Assembly (NCBI GenBank): GCA_035998495.1
Contig: DASYHP010000031.1
Coordinates: 62,001-126,000, forward strand
Source: Mesorhizobium_B sp035998495
GTDB taxonomy: Bacteria; Pseudomonadota; Alphaproteobacteria; Rhizobiales; Rhizobiaceae
Direction: 5' to 3'
DNA: 64,000 bases
Below, one piece after another: positions 25,097-33,795 of the stretch (position 1 is the first letter of the stretch; the number at the start of each line of letters is the position of its first letter). The notes under the pieces are model-generated. The model worked only from the letters and a program-made list of their open reading frames with translations, was not told the origin of the DNA and did not search any database. Both the position numbers and the translations under genes were made by a program.

Positions 25097-26500
25097 ATGA
25101 CCACCGCTTCCGTCGCGCCCTCCACGGCGCAGGGCGAACGCCTCCAACTCCTGCGCGTGCTGGGCCCCGGCCATGTCTGGGCGCTCGGCGTGGGCATCGT
25201 GCTGGTCGGCGAATATATGGGCTGGAACTTCTCGGTCGGCAAAGGCGGCATGATCGCGGGCCTCGTGGCCTGCTGGCTGGCCGGCCTGCTTTACACCTGC
25301 GTGGCCATGATCGACTCCGAGGTGACCTCCACGGTCGCCGCGGCCGGCGGGCAATACGCCCAGGCCAAGCACATCGTGGGGCCGCTGATGGCCTTCAATG
25401 TCGGCCTGTTCCTGGTCATGGCCTACACCATGCTGGAGGCCGCCAACGCCATCACCGTGGGGTTCCTGCTCGACACGGTCGCGAACATGCAGGGCCATGC
25501 GAGGCTGAACCAGCAGCCCTTCATCATCCTGACCGTGATGTTTCTGGCCTGGCTCAACTATCGCGGCGTGCTCGCCACGCTGACCTTCAATTTCGTCATC
25601 ACCGCCATCGCCTTCGCCGCCATCATCGTCCTGTTCCTGGCGGTGCAGTTCGGCGTCTCGGCCGTGCCGCTCGACTTCTCCGCCATCTCCGACGAGCCCT
25701 TGCCCTATGGCTGGCTCGGCATCGTTGCGGCGCTCCACTTCGGCCTCTGGTACTATCTGGGCATCGAGGGCACCTGCCAGGCGGCGGAGGAGGTGCGTTC
25801 GCCGGCCCGCTCGCTGCCCTATGGCACGATGGCTGGCATCATGACGCTTCTGATCGCCGCCACGCTGACCTGGTATGTCTGCTCAGGGCTGATCCCCTGG
25901 GAATATCTGGGCCAGGCCGGCACGCCACTCTTCGACGCCGCCCGCGTCACGGGCTCGACTCCGCTGATGGTGCTGCTCTTCATCGGCACGATCTTCTCGA
26001 CCCTCGCTTCGGCCAACGGCTGCATCAACGACGCCTCGCGCGCTTGGTTCTCGATGGGGCGCGACCGCTACCTGCCGATCTGGTTCGGCGCGGTGCATCC
26101 GCGCTACCGCACGCCCTACCGCTCGATCGTCTTCCTCGTGCCGATCGCGCTGATCTTCGCGCTGGGCGCGCCGCTCGACCAGGTCATCACCTTCTCGATC
26201 CTGTCCGGGCTGCTCGGCTACACCTTCATGACGTTCAACATGATCATGTTCCGGAAGAAGTGGCCGCTCGGAACCATCAAGCGGGGCTATGTGCATCCCT
26301 TCCACCCCCTGCCGGCCCTGCTCCTGCTCGCGCTCTGCGCGGCCACCTATTTCGCGGTGTTCCTGGGTTACGGAACCCAGTTGATCGCCATGATGTGCTT
26401 CTACATCGTGGCCTCGCTGTGGTTCCATTTCTGGCGCTACCGCTTCGTGCGGCGCGGCGACCAGTTCACCATGCCCTGGCCGCGGCCGGTGGGCTATTGA
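25097..26500 (+). CDS. APC-superfamily permease (ethanolamine/amino-acid permease-like)
   Basis: A 467-residue integral membrane protein with about twelve hydrophobic segments. GHVWALGVGIVLVGEYMGWN near residue 24 and IDSEVTSTVAAAGGQYAQAK match the early helices of ethanolamine-type APC permeases, and GLWYYLGIEGTCQAAEEVR is the conserved loop region. GAGGAGG sits before ATG 25097. The substrate is probably a small amine or amino acid. The presence of three small membrane genes directly upstream is unusual for this family. It is followed by a perfect GC hairpin. Confidence 0.85.
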   Translation: MTTASVAPSTAQGERLQLLRVLGPGHVWALGVGIVLVGEYMGWNFSVGKGGMIAGLVACWLAGLLYTCVAMIDSEVTSTVAAAGGQYAQAKHIVGPLMAFNVGLFLVMAYTMLEAANAITVGFLLDTVANMQGHARLNQQPFIILTVMFLAWLNYRGVLATLTFNFVITAIAFAAIIVLFLAVQFGVSAVPLDFSAISDEPLPYGWLGIVAALHFGLWYYLGIEGTCQAAEEVRSPARSLPYGTMAGIMTLLIAATLTWYVCSGLIPWEYLGQAGTPLFDAARVTGSTPLMVLLFIGTIFSTLASANGCINDASRAWFSMGRDRYLPIWFGAVHPRYRTPYRSIVFLVPIALIFALGAPLDQVITFSILSGLLGYTFMTFNMIMFRKKWPLGTIKRGYVHPFHPLPALLLLALCAATYFAVFLGYGTQLIAMMCFYIVASLWFHFWRYRFVRRGDQFTMPWPRPVGY

Positions 26501-26507
26501 TGCCGGA

Positions 26508-26534
26508 GGGCGGCGCCGCACTTCGGCGCCGCCC
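26508..26534 (+). terminator. hairpin after the APC permease
   Basis: GGGCGGCGCCG (26508-26518), the loop CACTT and CGGCGCCGCCC (26524-26534) form a perfect 11-bp stem 8 bases after the permease stop. No T run follows, so it may act as a weak or Rho-assisted terminator. The next gene starts 13 bases later. Confidence 0.5.
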
Positions 26535-26546
26535 CTGCTGCCCACG

Positions 26547-27281
26547 ATGATCGCCACGAGCCTCACCGCCTTCACGCTGTCCGTCGCCGCGGGGCTGACG
26601 CTCTGGAACAAGGCGCGCCGGGATCATCGCGAGGCATTGGCGCAGCGCGCCGCTCTTTTGGACGTAGCGCACGGGTTGTTTGGGGGCGGGCGGACGTCGC
26701 TCGCCCCCGACGGCTTTCCGCGCTTCGGGGCAACCCTGCCGGACGGACGCAAGCTCGGCCTCGAGCTGATCGCCGACACGCTGGTTACGCGGCGTCTGCC
26801 CCAGCTTTGGCTGAAGCTGACGGTTCTGGGCGAAACGCCGGCGCGGCGCTTCGCCGTTGGCGCGCTCGCGCGGCCCACGGGCGCGGAGTTCTACGCGCTC
26901 ACGCACGGACTGCCGGATTGGGCCCCGCCGCCCGAAGGCCTGCCCTTGCTGCTGCGGTGCAAAGGGGCGTCGCAAGACGAGCTGGCCAGCGCCGCCGCCG
27001 CCTTCGGAAGACTTTTCGCCGATCCCAGGCTGAAGGAGGCCGCGGCCACGCCTCGCGGCGTGGTCGTCATCCGCCAAGTCTCGGAAGGCGACCGCGGGGC
27101 GCATCTCCTCTTGCGTCAGGCGAGGTTCGCCCCAGAACCCGTTCCCGCCGAGGCGATCGCCCGCGCCTGGGACGACGCGCTGCTGCTCGAAGCGGCGCTC
27201 CGCGAGGATGGCGAGGCCCTGCCAGCGGGGCCGGCCGCCGCACCGGCGCAAACCGCAACCAGCCTGCCACAGCCAGCATGA
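26547..27281 (+). CDS. hypothetical membrane-anchored protein (244 aa)
   Basis: A 244-residue protein with one hydrophobic N-terminal segment (residues about 2-20, TSLTAFTLSVAAGLTLW) followed by a soluble domain; it looks like an N-terminally anchored protein. The soluble part has LPDGRKLGLELIADTLVTRR and LWLKLTVLGETPARRFAVG, without a motif that I recognise. The C-terminus is Ala/Pro-rich. Its stop overlaps the start of the following 86-aa gene (ATGA), so the two are probably made together. Confidence 0.7.
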   Translation: MIATSLTAFTLSVAAGLTLWNKARRDHREALAQRAALLDVAHGLFGGGRTSLAPDGFPRFGATLPDGRKLGLELIADTLVTRRLPQLWLKLTVLGETPARRFAVGALARPTGAEFYALTHGLPDWAPPPEGLPLLLRCKGASQDELASAAAAFGRLFADPRLKEAAATPRGVVVIRQVSEGDRGAHLLLRQARFAPEPVPAEAIARAWDDALLLEAALREDGEALPAGPAAAPAQTATSLPQPA

Positions 27282-27538
27282 GAAAGCCGCCCAACCCGTA
27301 TCTCGTGCTGGCTTTGGCCGTGCTCCTGCCCGGCGCGGGGCATGTCGCGATCGGCCAGAACTTTCGCGGGCTGATCTTCATCTTCTTCGCGATCCTGTTC
27401 GGCCTTTTGACCTTCGCCACGACGACGCCGGAGCATTCCTTCGTCGGGCGGCACGCGGGCGGGCTGTTCATCTGGGCGCTGTCCATCCCCGACGCCTACC
27501 GGCGCGCGCGCATCCTCGCGGCGACCCGCGCCGCGTGA
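27278..27538 (+). CDS. small membrane protein (86 aa)
   Basis: An 86-residue protein starting at ATG 27278 within the stop of the 244-aa gene. Hydrophobic segments occur at about 8-25 (YLVLALAVLLPGAGHVAIG), 30-47 (GLIFIFFAILFGLLTFATT) and 60-72. The P-G-A-G-H-x-x-I-G pattern near the start is like that of small membrane proteins with a TM2-type domain. Translational coupling with its partner suggests a two-protein membrane unit. Function unknown. Confidence 0.7.
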   Translation: MRKPPNPYLVLALAVLLPGAGHVAIGQNFRGLIFIFFAILFGLLTFATTTPEHSFVGRHAGGLFIWALSIPDAYRRARILAATRAA

Positions 27539-27583
27539 AGGGCGGTTCCGGTCCCCGCTGCACGTAAAGATAGGAGTTGTTCG

Positions 27584-28315
27584 ATGCAGCGTGTCGCCGT
27601 GGTCACGGGCGCGGCCGGCGGAATGGGCCGCGCCATCAGCCGAAAGCTTGCGGCAGACGGGTTTTTGGTGACGGGCTTCGACATCGACGAGGCAGGGCTG
27701 GAGGCCGTCCGCCAGGAACTCGGTGACAGCTTCGAACCGCAACGGCTCGACCTTCTTGACGTGAGCGCCATTCCTGCGGCGTTCCGCGCCGTTGGAGAGC
27801 GTCACGGCGGGCTGGACGCGCTCGTGAACAACGCCGGCACCTGCTTCATGAGCGAGTTTCCGGCGATTCCGCCCGACGAGCTCGACCGGCAGATGGCACT
27901 CAACTTCTCAGCAAGCTTCCACTGCTGCCAGGCGGCCGTGCCGCTGATGCTGGGGCGGCCCGGCGTCAAGAAGATCGTCAACATCTCGTCCAACGGCGCC
28001 TACAATTTCGACGTCTTCGACCCCCCGCACTACCGCGCGAGCAAGGCCGCGCTCGACACGCTCACAAAGGATCTGGCGCGGCGCTACGCAAGGGAGAAGA
28101 TCGCGGTGAATTCGGTCGCGCCGGCCATGACGCAAACGCCGCTCTTCAACGTGGTGTCCGAAGAGGTGCTCGCCCAGGCGCTTGCCGGCATGCCGCATGG
28201 GCGCGCCATGCAACCCGACGAGGTCGCGGCCTGGGCGGCGTTCCTGGTCTCGCCCGCCGGCGATATTTCCAGCGGCAACGTCATCATCCTCAACCAGGGC
28301 CGCGACGTGCGCTAA
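27584..28315 (+). CDS. SDR family NAD(P)-dependent oxidoreductase
   Basis: A 243-residue short-chain dehydrogenase. VVTGAAGGMGRAISRKLA at residues 6-23 binds the cofactor, NNAG follows near 82, and the catalytic pair is in HYRASKAALDTL with Ser in NISSNGAYN. The late QPDEVAAWAAFLVSPAG and SGNVIILNQGRDV are the usual FabG-like C-terminus. No neighbour gives the substrate. It converges with the lactonase-like gene, and the two stop codons overlap by 4 bases. Confidence 0.85.
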   Translation: MQRVAVVTGAAGGMGRAISRKLAADGFLVTGFDIDEAGLEAVRQELGDSFEPQRLDLLDVSAIPAAFRAVGERHGGLDALVNNAGTCFMSEFPAIPPDELDRQMALNFSASFHCCQAAVPLMLGRPGVKKIVNISSNGAYNFDVFDPPHYRASKAALDTLTKDLARRYAREKIAVNSVAPAMTQTPLFNVVSEEVLAQALAGMPHGRAMQPDEVAAWAAFLVSPAGDISSGNVIILNQGRDVR

Positions 28316-29085
28316 CCATAGAAGCTTGGGGCCTTGCGAAGCGTGGGCCACTGCTCCGGCGAGTGGCCGTAGATGACGAGCGCGTTCCGCTCGGCGGCGA
28401 GCCGCATCAGCCGTTCCGCGTGGAAGCGCGCCAGCGCGGGGTCATGCGCGCCGGAAAAACCCTCGGCGAGCTCGGCCGGCCGGGAGATCGCGTCCGAGGT
28501 GATGAGCACCGCGCCCGTCTGCGGCAGGTCGAGCAGAAAGGCGAGCTGTCCCGGCGCATGGCCGGGCGCAAACAGGATCTCGAAGCCGGGGCCGATCCGG
28601 GTGTCGCCATGGATCAGCCGATAGTCGCGGTCCGGCCAGGGGAGCGGCTGCACCGCGCCCCAGTAGAGCGGTTTGGGCAGCGCGCGCTCGGCGGCGGATA
28701 GCGCGATCGGCGCCTCCGGAAACAGGTCGAGCCCGCCCAGATGGTCGATATGGGTGTGGCTGAGGATGAAGAGGCCGACATCCTCCTCGCGGACGCCCGT
28801 GAGCGCGAGCTGCGCCGCCGGCAAGTTTCTTGGCGAGAGCTCAAGCACTTCGCCAAAGGCGCCGAGCCGGTCTTCTTGGGAAGCCGCCTTGGCGTCGGCC
28901 GCGTATTTCGGCGGAAAGCCCGCGTCGATCACGGCGTTCTCGCCCTGGTCGGTCTGGACGAGGAAGCCGGAAATGCCGATCACGCGGCCGTTCTCATGGA
29001 CCCGGAAGAGTCCGTAGTCGAGCACGAACAGTCTCTGCGGCCGGCCGCTGAGCCAAGGGGCCGCTGGTTCGGAAAGCTCTCCCAT
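28312..29085 (-). CDS. metallo-beta-lactamase fold hydrolase, N-acyl-homoserine-lactonase-like
   Basis: A 257-residue enzyme. The dinuclear zinc site is complete: His110, His112, Asp114 and His115 in LSHTHIDHLGG, His176 in APGHAPGQL, Asp198 in LITSDAI, and His near the C-terminus in IYGHSPEQW. Length and order fit AHL-lactonase family proteins. Lactones other than AHLs are equally possible. I chose ATG 29085 (GGGTGGGG just upstream); an extension to 29196 reads as non-coding Arg-rich sequence. No LuxI or LuxR gene is nearby, so a quorum-quenching role is only a suggestion. Confidence 0.8.
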   Translation of the reverse strand: MGELSEPAAPWLSGRPQRLFVLDYGLFRVHENGRVIGISGFLVQTDQGENAVIDAGFPPKYAADAKAASQEDRLGAFGEVLELSPRNLPAAQLALTGVREEDVGLFILSHTHIDHLGGLDLFPEAPIALSAAERALPKPLYWGAVQPLPWPDRDYRLIHGDTRIGPGFEILFAPGHAPGQLAFLLDLPQTGAVLITSDAISRPAELAEGFSGAHDPALARFHAERLMRLAAERNALVIYGHSPEQWPTLRKAPSFYG

Positions 29086-29275
29086 TCCCCACCCTGCATC
29101 CGCCTTCGGCCTCGAGCCGCCCGCCCGAGGATCACACGCGGCCTGCCTGCGAGCCAAGCCTTCAGAACGCGATCTTTTTGCCGTTCCGGCCGGCAACCGG
29201 AGTTGTGGCCGGGCCGTTTGCGCAGGTCACGACACAGTCCGCCGGCAGGGCGGCGCAGCGAAGGGTGGGGATGGC

Positions 29276-32200
29276 ATGGATGCGTTGCGCGACGCGGACG
29301 AGGTGATCGGCGAAGCGCCGCTCCAGCCGGGCGGCGCGTCGGCGCCCGCCGAGCCCAAGGCGGCCCGCCCGCGCTTGCCGTCCGCGGCGGTCGCCTCGCG
29401 CCTCGTGGAGCCCGTGAGGGCTGCGGGCGCGCGCGGCCTCCTGCACTTGGCAAGCAGTGAAGTTGCCGCCGACGAGATTGCCCGCGCCTTCAAGAGCCTC
29501 GTTCCGGAGGCCGAGGTGGTCGTGCTGCCGCCCTGGGACTGCCTGCCTTACGACACCGTGCCTCCCTCGCGCGAATGCATGGGCCGGCGCGCGAGCGCGA
29601 TCCAGGCGCTGTCCCGCCCGGCCGATCGTCTGCGGCTCTTCGTCGTGTCAGTCGAGGCGGCGCTCGGCCGCGTGCCGCCGGCTGACCGGCTCGCCTCTGG
29701 TTTCACGCATGCCAAAGTGGGCGACAACATCGACCGCGAGGCGTTTCGCGCGCAGCTCACGCGCGCGGGCTATGTGCTGGATGACCGGGTGGACGAGGCG
29801 GGCGAGGCGGCCGTTCTCGGCCAGGTCCTGGACATCTTCCCGTCCGACGCGGCGCGGCCCGTGCGCGTGCTTCTGGATGAGGACGACCGGGTGGCGGAAA
29901 TCCACGCCTACGATCCCGTATCCCAGCGGACCGACGAGCCGATCGAGGAAGTGCGGATCGCCCCGGCCGCCGAGCTGATCCTCGGTGCGGACGAGGAGCC
30001 CGGCCCGGCCCGCCGCGAGGGCATGGAGCAGACGCTGCTCCAGGCCGGCCTGCCCCTGCAAACCGTGTTCGACCTCCTGCCGGAGGCGGCCATCATGATC
30101 ACGCCCGGCTTTCACGAGCGCCTGGAAACGGCCGCCACGCTCATCGCCGACGCCCGTGAGGCGCGCGAGGAACTCGGCGGCTCGGACAAGGGCCGGGAGC
30201 GGTTCTATCTCGGCCGGCAGGACGTGGAGCAAAGCCTCGGCGAGCGGAATGCCCAGGCGCTCGACACGGCCGGGCTTGAAGCCGCGCCCGCCTTCCTGCT
30301 GGAGAACGATCCGGCCAAGGCGCTGGCCGCCTTCGTGTCGGCGGCGTTGGACGAAGGCCACCGCGTCGTGCTGGCAGGCAGCCCGGCCGAGCTCCGCCGG
30401 ATGGAGAAGCGTCTCAAGCGGCGGCTCGGGCGCGAGGCGGCGGAGGTCGCCGGCTGGGATGCGGCGCTCGCCGCCGAGCCCGGCGCGCTCCTCAAGGCGG
30501 AGTGGGACTTTTCGCGCGGCTTTGTGGATGCGCAAGCCGGGCTCGCGGTCATGGCCGCAGCCGACCTTTTCGGCGCGCGCGGCTTCGACGGGCAGGCCGC
30601 CGCTCAGGCCGGCCTCGCGGCGGAGCCGGAACTCGCGGTGGGCGACGCGGTGATCCACGAAAGCCATGGCGTTTGCGTGATCCGTGCGCTTGAGATGGTC
30701 GAAGCCGATGGCGTCGGCCACGACACGGTGCGCCTCGAATTCCACGGCGGCGCGACCCTGCTTGCGCCCGTCGAGGAGTTCGGCCGCATCTGGCGCTATG
30801 GCGCGGACGAATCCGCCGTCACGCTCGACCGCCTCAAGGGCGCTGCCTGGACAAAGCGCCGGGCGGAAGTGAGCGCTGAGATCGAGGGCACGGCCAAACA
30901 CCTCGTGGAACTGGCCCGTGCGCGGGAAGAGGGCGGCGCGGAGAAGATCGCGCCGCCCCGCGCCGCTTACGCGCGCTTTTCCGCGCGCTTCCCCTATCCC
31001 GAAACGCCGGACCAGACGGCGGCCATCGAGGCCGTGCTCGCCGACTTGGCCTCAGGGAAGGCCATGAACCGGCTGGTCTGCGGCGATGTCGGCTTCGGCA
31101 AAACCGAAGTCGCGCTGCGCGCGGCCGCGGCGGTCACGCTGTCCGGCCATCAGGTGGCGGTGGTCGCGCCGACCACCGTGCTCGCCCGCCAGCATTTCGA
31201 GACCTTCCGTCGCCGCTTCGCCGGCACGGGCGTGGAGGTGGGACACCTTTCGCGCGCGGTGGGCGGCGCCGAAGCCAAGCGCGTCCAGGAGCGCTTGGCG
31301 AGCGGCGAGATCGGCGTCGTGGTGGGAACCCATGCGGTCGCGGGAAAGAACGTCACCTTCAAGGATCTCGGCGTCGTGGTGATCGACGAGGAGCACCGCT
31401 TCGGGGCCAAAATGAAGGAAGGGCTGCGCAGCCTGAAGCCTCATCTCCATGTGCTGACCATGAGCGCCACTCCCATCCCGCGCACGCTGCAGGGCGCGAT
31501 GGTCGGCATCCAGGAGGCGAGCCTCTTGGCGAGCCCGCCCGCGCGGCGGCGGCCCGTGCGCACGAGCCTCGCGCCTTTCGACCCGGCTTCCGTCCGCACG
31601 GCGCTGATGCGCGAAAAACGCCGCGACGGCCAGAGCTTCTTCGTCGCGCCGCGCATCGAGGACATCGAGCCCATGCGCGAGGAACTGGCCCGGCTCGTGC
31701 CGGAACTCGCCATCCGCGTCGCGCATGGCGATCTCGACGTGGCCGAGCTCGACGGGACCATGGTGGGCTTCGCGAATGGCGAGGGCGACGTGCTGCTCGC
31801 CACCAACATCATCGAAACGGGTCTCGACGTGCCGCGCGCCAACACGATCCTCGTGTGGCGCGCCGACCTGTTCGGCCTGGCGCAGCTCCACCAGCTTCGC
31901 GGGCGCGTGGGACGCGGCCGCGCCCAGGGGCTCGCCTACCTCCTGACGGAACCCGGCCGGGAGCTTGCCGAGGAGACGCGCTCCCGGCTGTCCACGCTCA
32001 TCGCCTTCGACCGGCTCGGCTCCGGCCTTGCCATTAGCGCACGCGACCTCGACCTGCGCGGGGCGGGCGACCTGGTGGGCGACGAGCAGGCCGGCCACAT
32101 GAAGCTGATCGGGGTCAGCCTCTATCAGCGCCTGCTCGCGCGGGCCGTGCGCGCCGCGCGCGGGGAACGGGTGGAGGCGGAGGCCGACCCGCGGATCGAG

Positions 32201-32602
32201 CTGGAAATGGCGGGCAGCTTCCCGCCGGACTTCGTGCCCGAGCCGGCCGTGCGGCTCAACCTCTACTCGCGGCTGCAGCGGCTCGAAGGCTTAAGCGAGA
32301 TCGCCGCGTTCCGGGAGGAGATCCACGACCGCTTCGGGCAGCCGCCCGAGCCCGCCCTGACGCTGCTCGATCTGGCTGGCCTGAAGCTCCTGGCGGCGGA
32401 GAAGGGCGTCTCCGCCGTCAAGGCCGGGCCGAAAGCCATCGCGGTCGAGTTCCGCCGCACGCCTGATGAAATGGGTCTGGCGCGGCTGGCGGGGGAGGAC
32501 GGCTGTTCCTGGCGGAGCGGCCGTCTCCTCGACGAGACGCCCACCGCGCCGGGCGCCGAGCGGCTCGACCGGGTGCGGCGCCTTTTGGAGGCGCTGCCTT
32601 GA
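29276..32602 (+). CDS. Mfd-like transcription-repair coupling factor / DEAD-DEAH helicase
   Basis: An 1108-residue protein with the Mfd domain order. The N-terminus (about 40-290) is the UvrB-like UvrA-binding region, with PPWDCLPYDTVPPSRECMG. An RNA-polymerase-interaction-like domain near 455-530 contains HESHGVCVIRALE. The RecG-like helicase follows: Walker A VCGDVGFGKTEVALR near 603, DEEH in VVIDEEHRFG near 703, SATPIPRTLQ, and the C-terminal GRVGRGR motif. A TRCF domain ends the protein. It is slightly short of E. coli Mfd (1148) and has an unusual Ala/Pro-rich N-terminus. Some Rhizobiales appear to carry a second Mfd-type helicase, so this may be a paralogue; the genome would tell. Confidence 0.83.
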   Translation: MDALRDADEVIGEAPLQPGGASAPAEPKAARPRLPSAAVASRLVEPVRAAGARGLLHLASSEVAADEIARAFKSLVPEAEVVVLPPWDCLPYDTVPPSRECMGRRASAIQALSRPADRLRLFVVSVEAALGRVPPADRLASGFTHAKVGDNIDREAFRAQLTRAGYVLDDRVDEAGEAAVLGQVLDIFPSDAARPVRVLLDEDDRVAEIHAYDPVSQRTDEPIEEVRIAPAAELILGADEEPGPARREGMEQTLLQAGLPLQTVFDLLPEAAIMITPGFHERLETAATLIADAREAREELGGSDKGRERFYLGRQDVEQSLGERNAQALDTAGLEAAPAFLLENDPAKALAAFVSAALDEGHRVVLAGSPAELRRMEKRLKRRLGREAAEVAGWDAALAAEPGALLKAEWDFSRGFVDAQAGLAVMAAADLFGARGFDGQAAAQAGLAAEPELAVGDAVIHESHGVCVIRALEMVEADGVGHDTVRLEFHGGATLLAPVEEFGRIWRYGADESAVTLDRLKGAAWTKRRAEVSAEIEGTAKHLVELARAREEGGAEKIAPPRAAYARFSARFPYPETPDQTAAIEAVLADLASGKAMNRLVCGDVGFGKTEVALRAAAAVTLSGHQVAVVAPTTVLARQHFETFRRRFAGTGVEVGHLSRAVGGAEAKRVQERLASGEIGVVVGTHAVAGKNVTFKDLGVVVIDEEHRFGAKMKEGLRSLKPHLHVLTMSATPIPRTLQGAMVGIQEASLLASPPARRRPVRTSLAPFDPASVRTALMREKRRDGQSFFVAPRIEDIEPMREELARLVPELAIRVAHGDLDVAELDGTMVGFANGEGDVLLATNIIETGLDVPRANTILVWRADLFGLAQLHQLRGRVGRGRAQGLAYLLTEPGRELAEETRSRLSTLIAFDRLGSGLAISARDLDLRGAGDLVGDEQAGHMKLIGVSLYQRLLARAVRAARGERVEAEADPRIELEMAGSFPPDFVPEPAVRLNLYSRLQRLEGLSEIAAFREEIHDRFGQPPEPALTLLDLAGLKLLAAEKGVSAVKAGPKAIAVEFRRTPDEMGLARLAGEDGCSWRSGRLLDETPTAPGAERLDRVRRLLEALP

Positions 32603-32748
32603 GCAGACTGGAACCGGGACGCGTTGACGGTCCGTTCTCTCCCGTTCTAGCCTGTTGACGCGCGCCTCCGGCGAGGATGGAAACGGGACGGCCCTGGTGT
32701 GAGAGCATGAAGAGACCCGGCCGCCGCATTGCGCGATCGAGGTTCTGA

Positions 32749-33795
32749 ATGGCGGCCCTGACCGACGCCGAGCGGTTCGACCGGGCGCTTGGCGCGCTGG
32801 TGGGCGGCGCGCTCGGCGATGCGATGGGCATGCCGACGCAGACGCTCTCGCCCGCGGCCATCGAGGCGATCTGGGGACGCGTCGAGGATTTCGTCCCGCC
32901 GCCGGCCGATCACCCCGTCTCGGCCGGACTGGAGGCGGGCGCCATCACCGACGACACCGAGCAGGCGCTGCTTCTTGCAAGACTTCTGGCCGAGGGTCGA
33001 AAGCCCTTCGGCGCGGAGGCCTGGGCGGCGGCCCTGCTCGCCTGGGAGGCGGATGTCAGGCGGCGCGGATTGCTCGACCTGCTCGGCCCCTCCACCAAGC
33101 GCGCGGTGGAGGCGATCGGGCGCGGCGTGCCCCCGGATGAGGCCGGGCGCTTCGGGAACACCAATGGCGCGGCGATGCGCGCGGGGCCCATGGGCATCCT
33201 GGTTCCGCCCGTGCCGCTCGAAGCGCTGGTCGATCGGGTCGAGGAAACCTGCCGCCCCACCCACAACACGGGGCTGGCGATCTCCGGCGCGGCGGCCGTG
33301 GCCGCCGCCGTCAGCGCCGCGGTCGAGGGCGCGAGCTGGCCCGAGGCGGCGGCGCTCGCCGTCGAGGCGGCCCGCGAAGGCGAAAAGCGCGGCCATTGGG
33401 CAGCCGGCGCGCGCGTGGGACAGCGCATCGCCTGGGCGCTGGATTTCTCGCGCGGCCGTCCGCGCGCGCAAGCGATTGCCGCGATGCGAGACCTCGTGGG
33501 GACGAGCGTGGCCGTGCAGGAATCGGTGCCCGCCGCCTTCGCGGTGGTGGAGGTCGCGGGCGGCGACCCGTGGGATTGCGCCGTGATCGCCGCCAATCTC
33601 GGCGGTGACACCGACACGATCGGGGCGATCGCCGCCGGCATGGCCGGAGCCCTCCAGGGTTTCTCGCACCTGCCCCAGGACAAGGTCCGCCGCCTGCGCG
33701 GCTTCGATGTGCCCGAGGCGCGCCGGCTGGCCACATCCCTTCTCGCCTTGCGCGAGGGGCGCGCCGCCGCGGCGGACGGGCGGAGCGCCGCATGA
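32749..33795 (+). CDS. ADP-ribosylglycohydrolase family protein
   Basis: A 348-residue protein of the DraG/ARH fold. GALVGGALGDAMGMP at residues 15-29 opens the family signature; AITDDTEQALLLARLL (about 65-80) supplies two metal-binding Asp, and NLGGDTDTIGAIAAGMAGA (about 283-301) supplies the others. The metal site is therefore intact. These enzymes cleave N- or O-glycosidic bonds to ribose in ADP-ribosyl groups. The gene starts a tight operon: its stop overlaps the kinase start by 4 bases. No nitrogenase or DraT gene is in the window, so regulation of nitrogenase is not supported; catabolism of a ribosylated compound fits better. Confidence 0.85.
   Translation: MAALTDAERFDRALGALVGGALGDAMGMPTQTLSPAAIEAIWGRVEDFVPPPADHPVSAGLEAGAITDDTEQALLLARLLAEGRKPFGAEAWAAALLAWEADVRRRGLLDLLGPSTKRAVEAIGRGVPPDEAGRFGNTNGAAMRAGPMGILVPPVPLEALVDRVEETCRPTHNTGLAISGAAAVAAAVSAAVEGASWPEAAALAVEAAREGEKRGHWAAGARVGQRIAWALDFSRGRPRAQAIAAMRDLVGTSVAVQESVPAAFAVVEVAGGDPWDCAVIAANLGGDTDTIGAIAAGMAGALQGFSHLPQDKVRRLRGFDVPEARRLATSLLALREGRAAAADGRSAA

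Noticed and set aside
28312..29085. A quorum-sensing or quorum-quenching island around the lactonase-like gene
   Set aside because: No LuxI or LuxR homologue is seen in the neighbourhood; the fold alone does not show AHL as substrate.
32624..32652. TTGACG with a 17-base spacer as promoter of the ADP-ribosylglycohydrolase operon
   Set aside because: The -10 hexamer (CTAGCC) is poor and a second TTGACG lies nearby; not strong enough to list as a feature.
32749..33795. Reading the ADP-ribosylglycohydrolase as DraG for nitrogenase control
   Set aside because: No nif or draT genes are present, and the overlap with a sugar kinase and transporter suggests catabolism.
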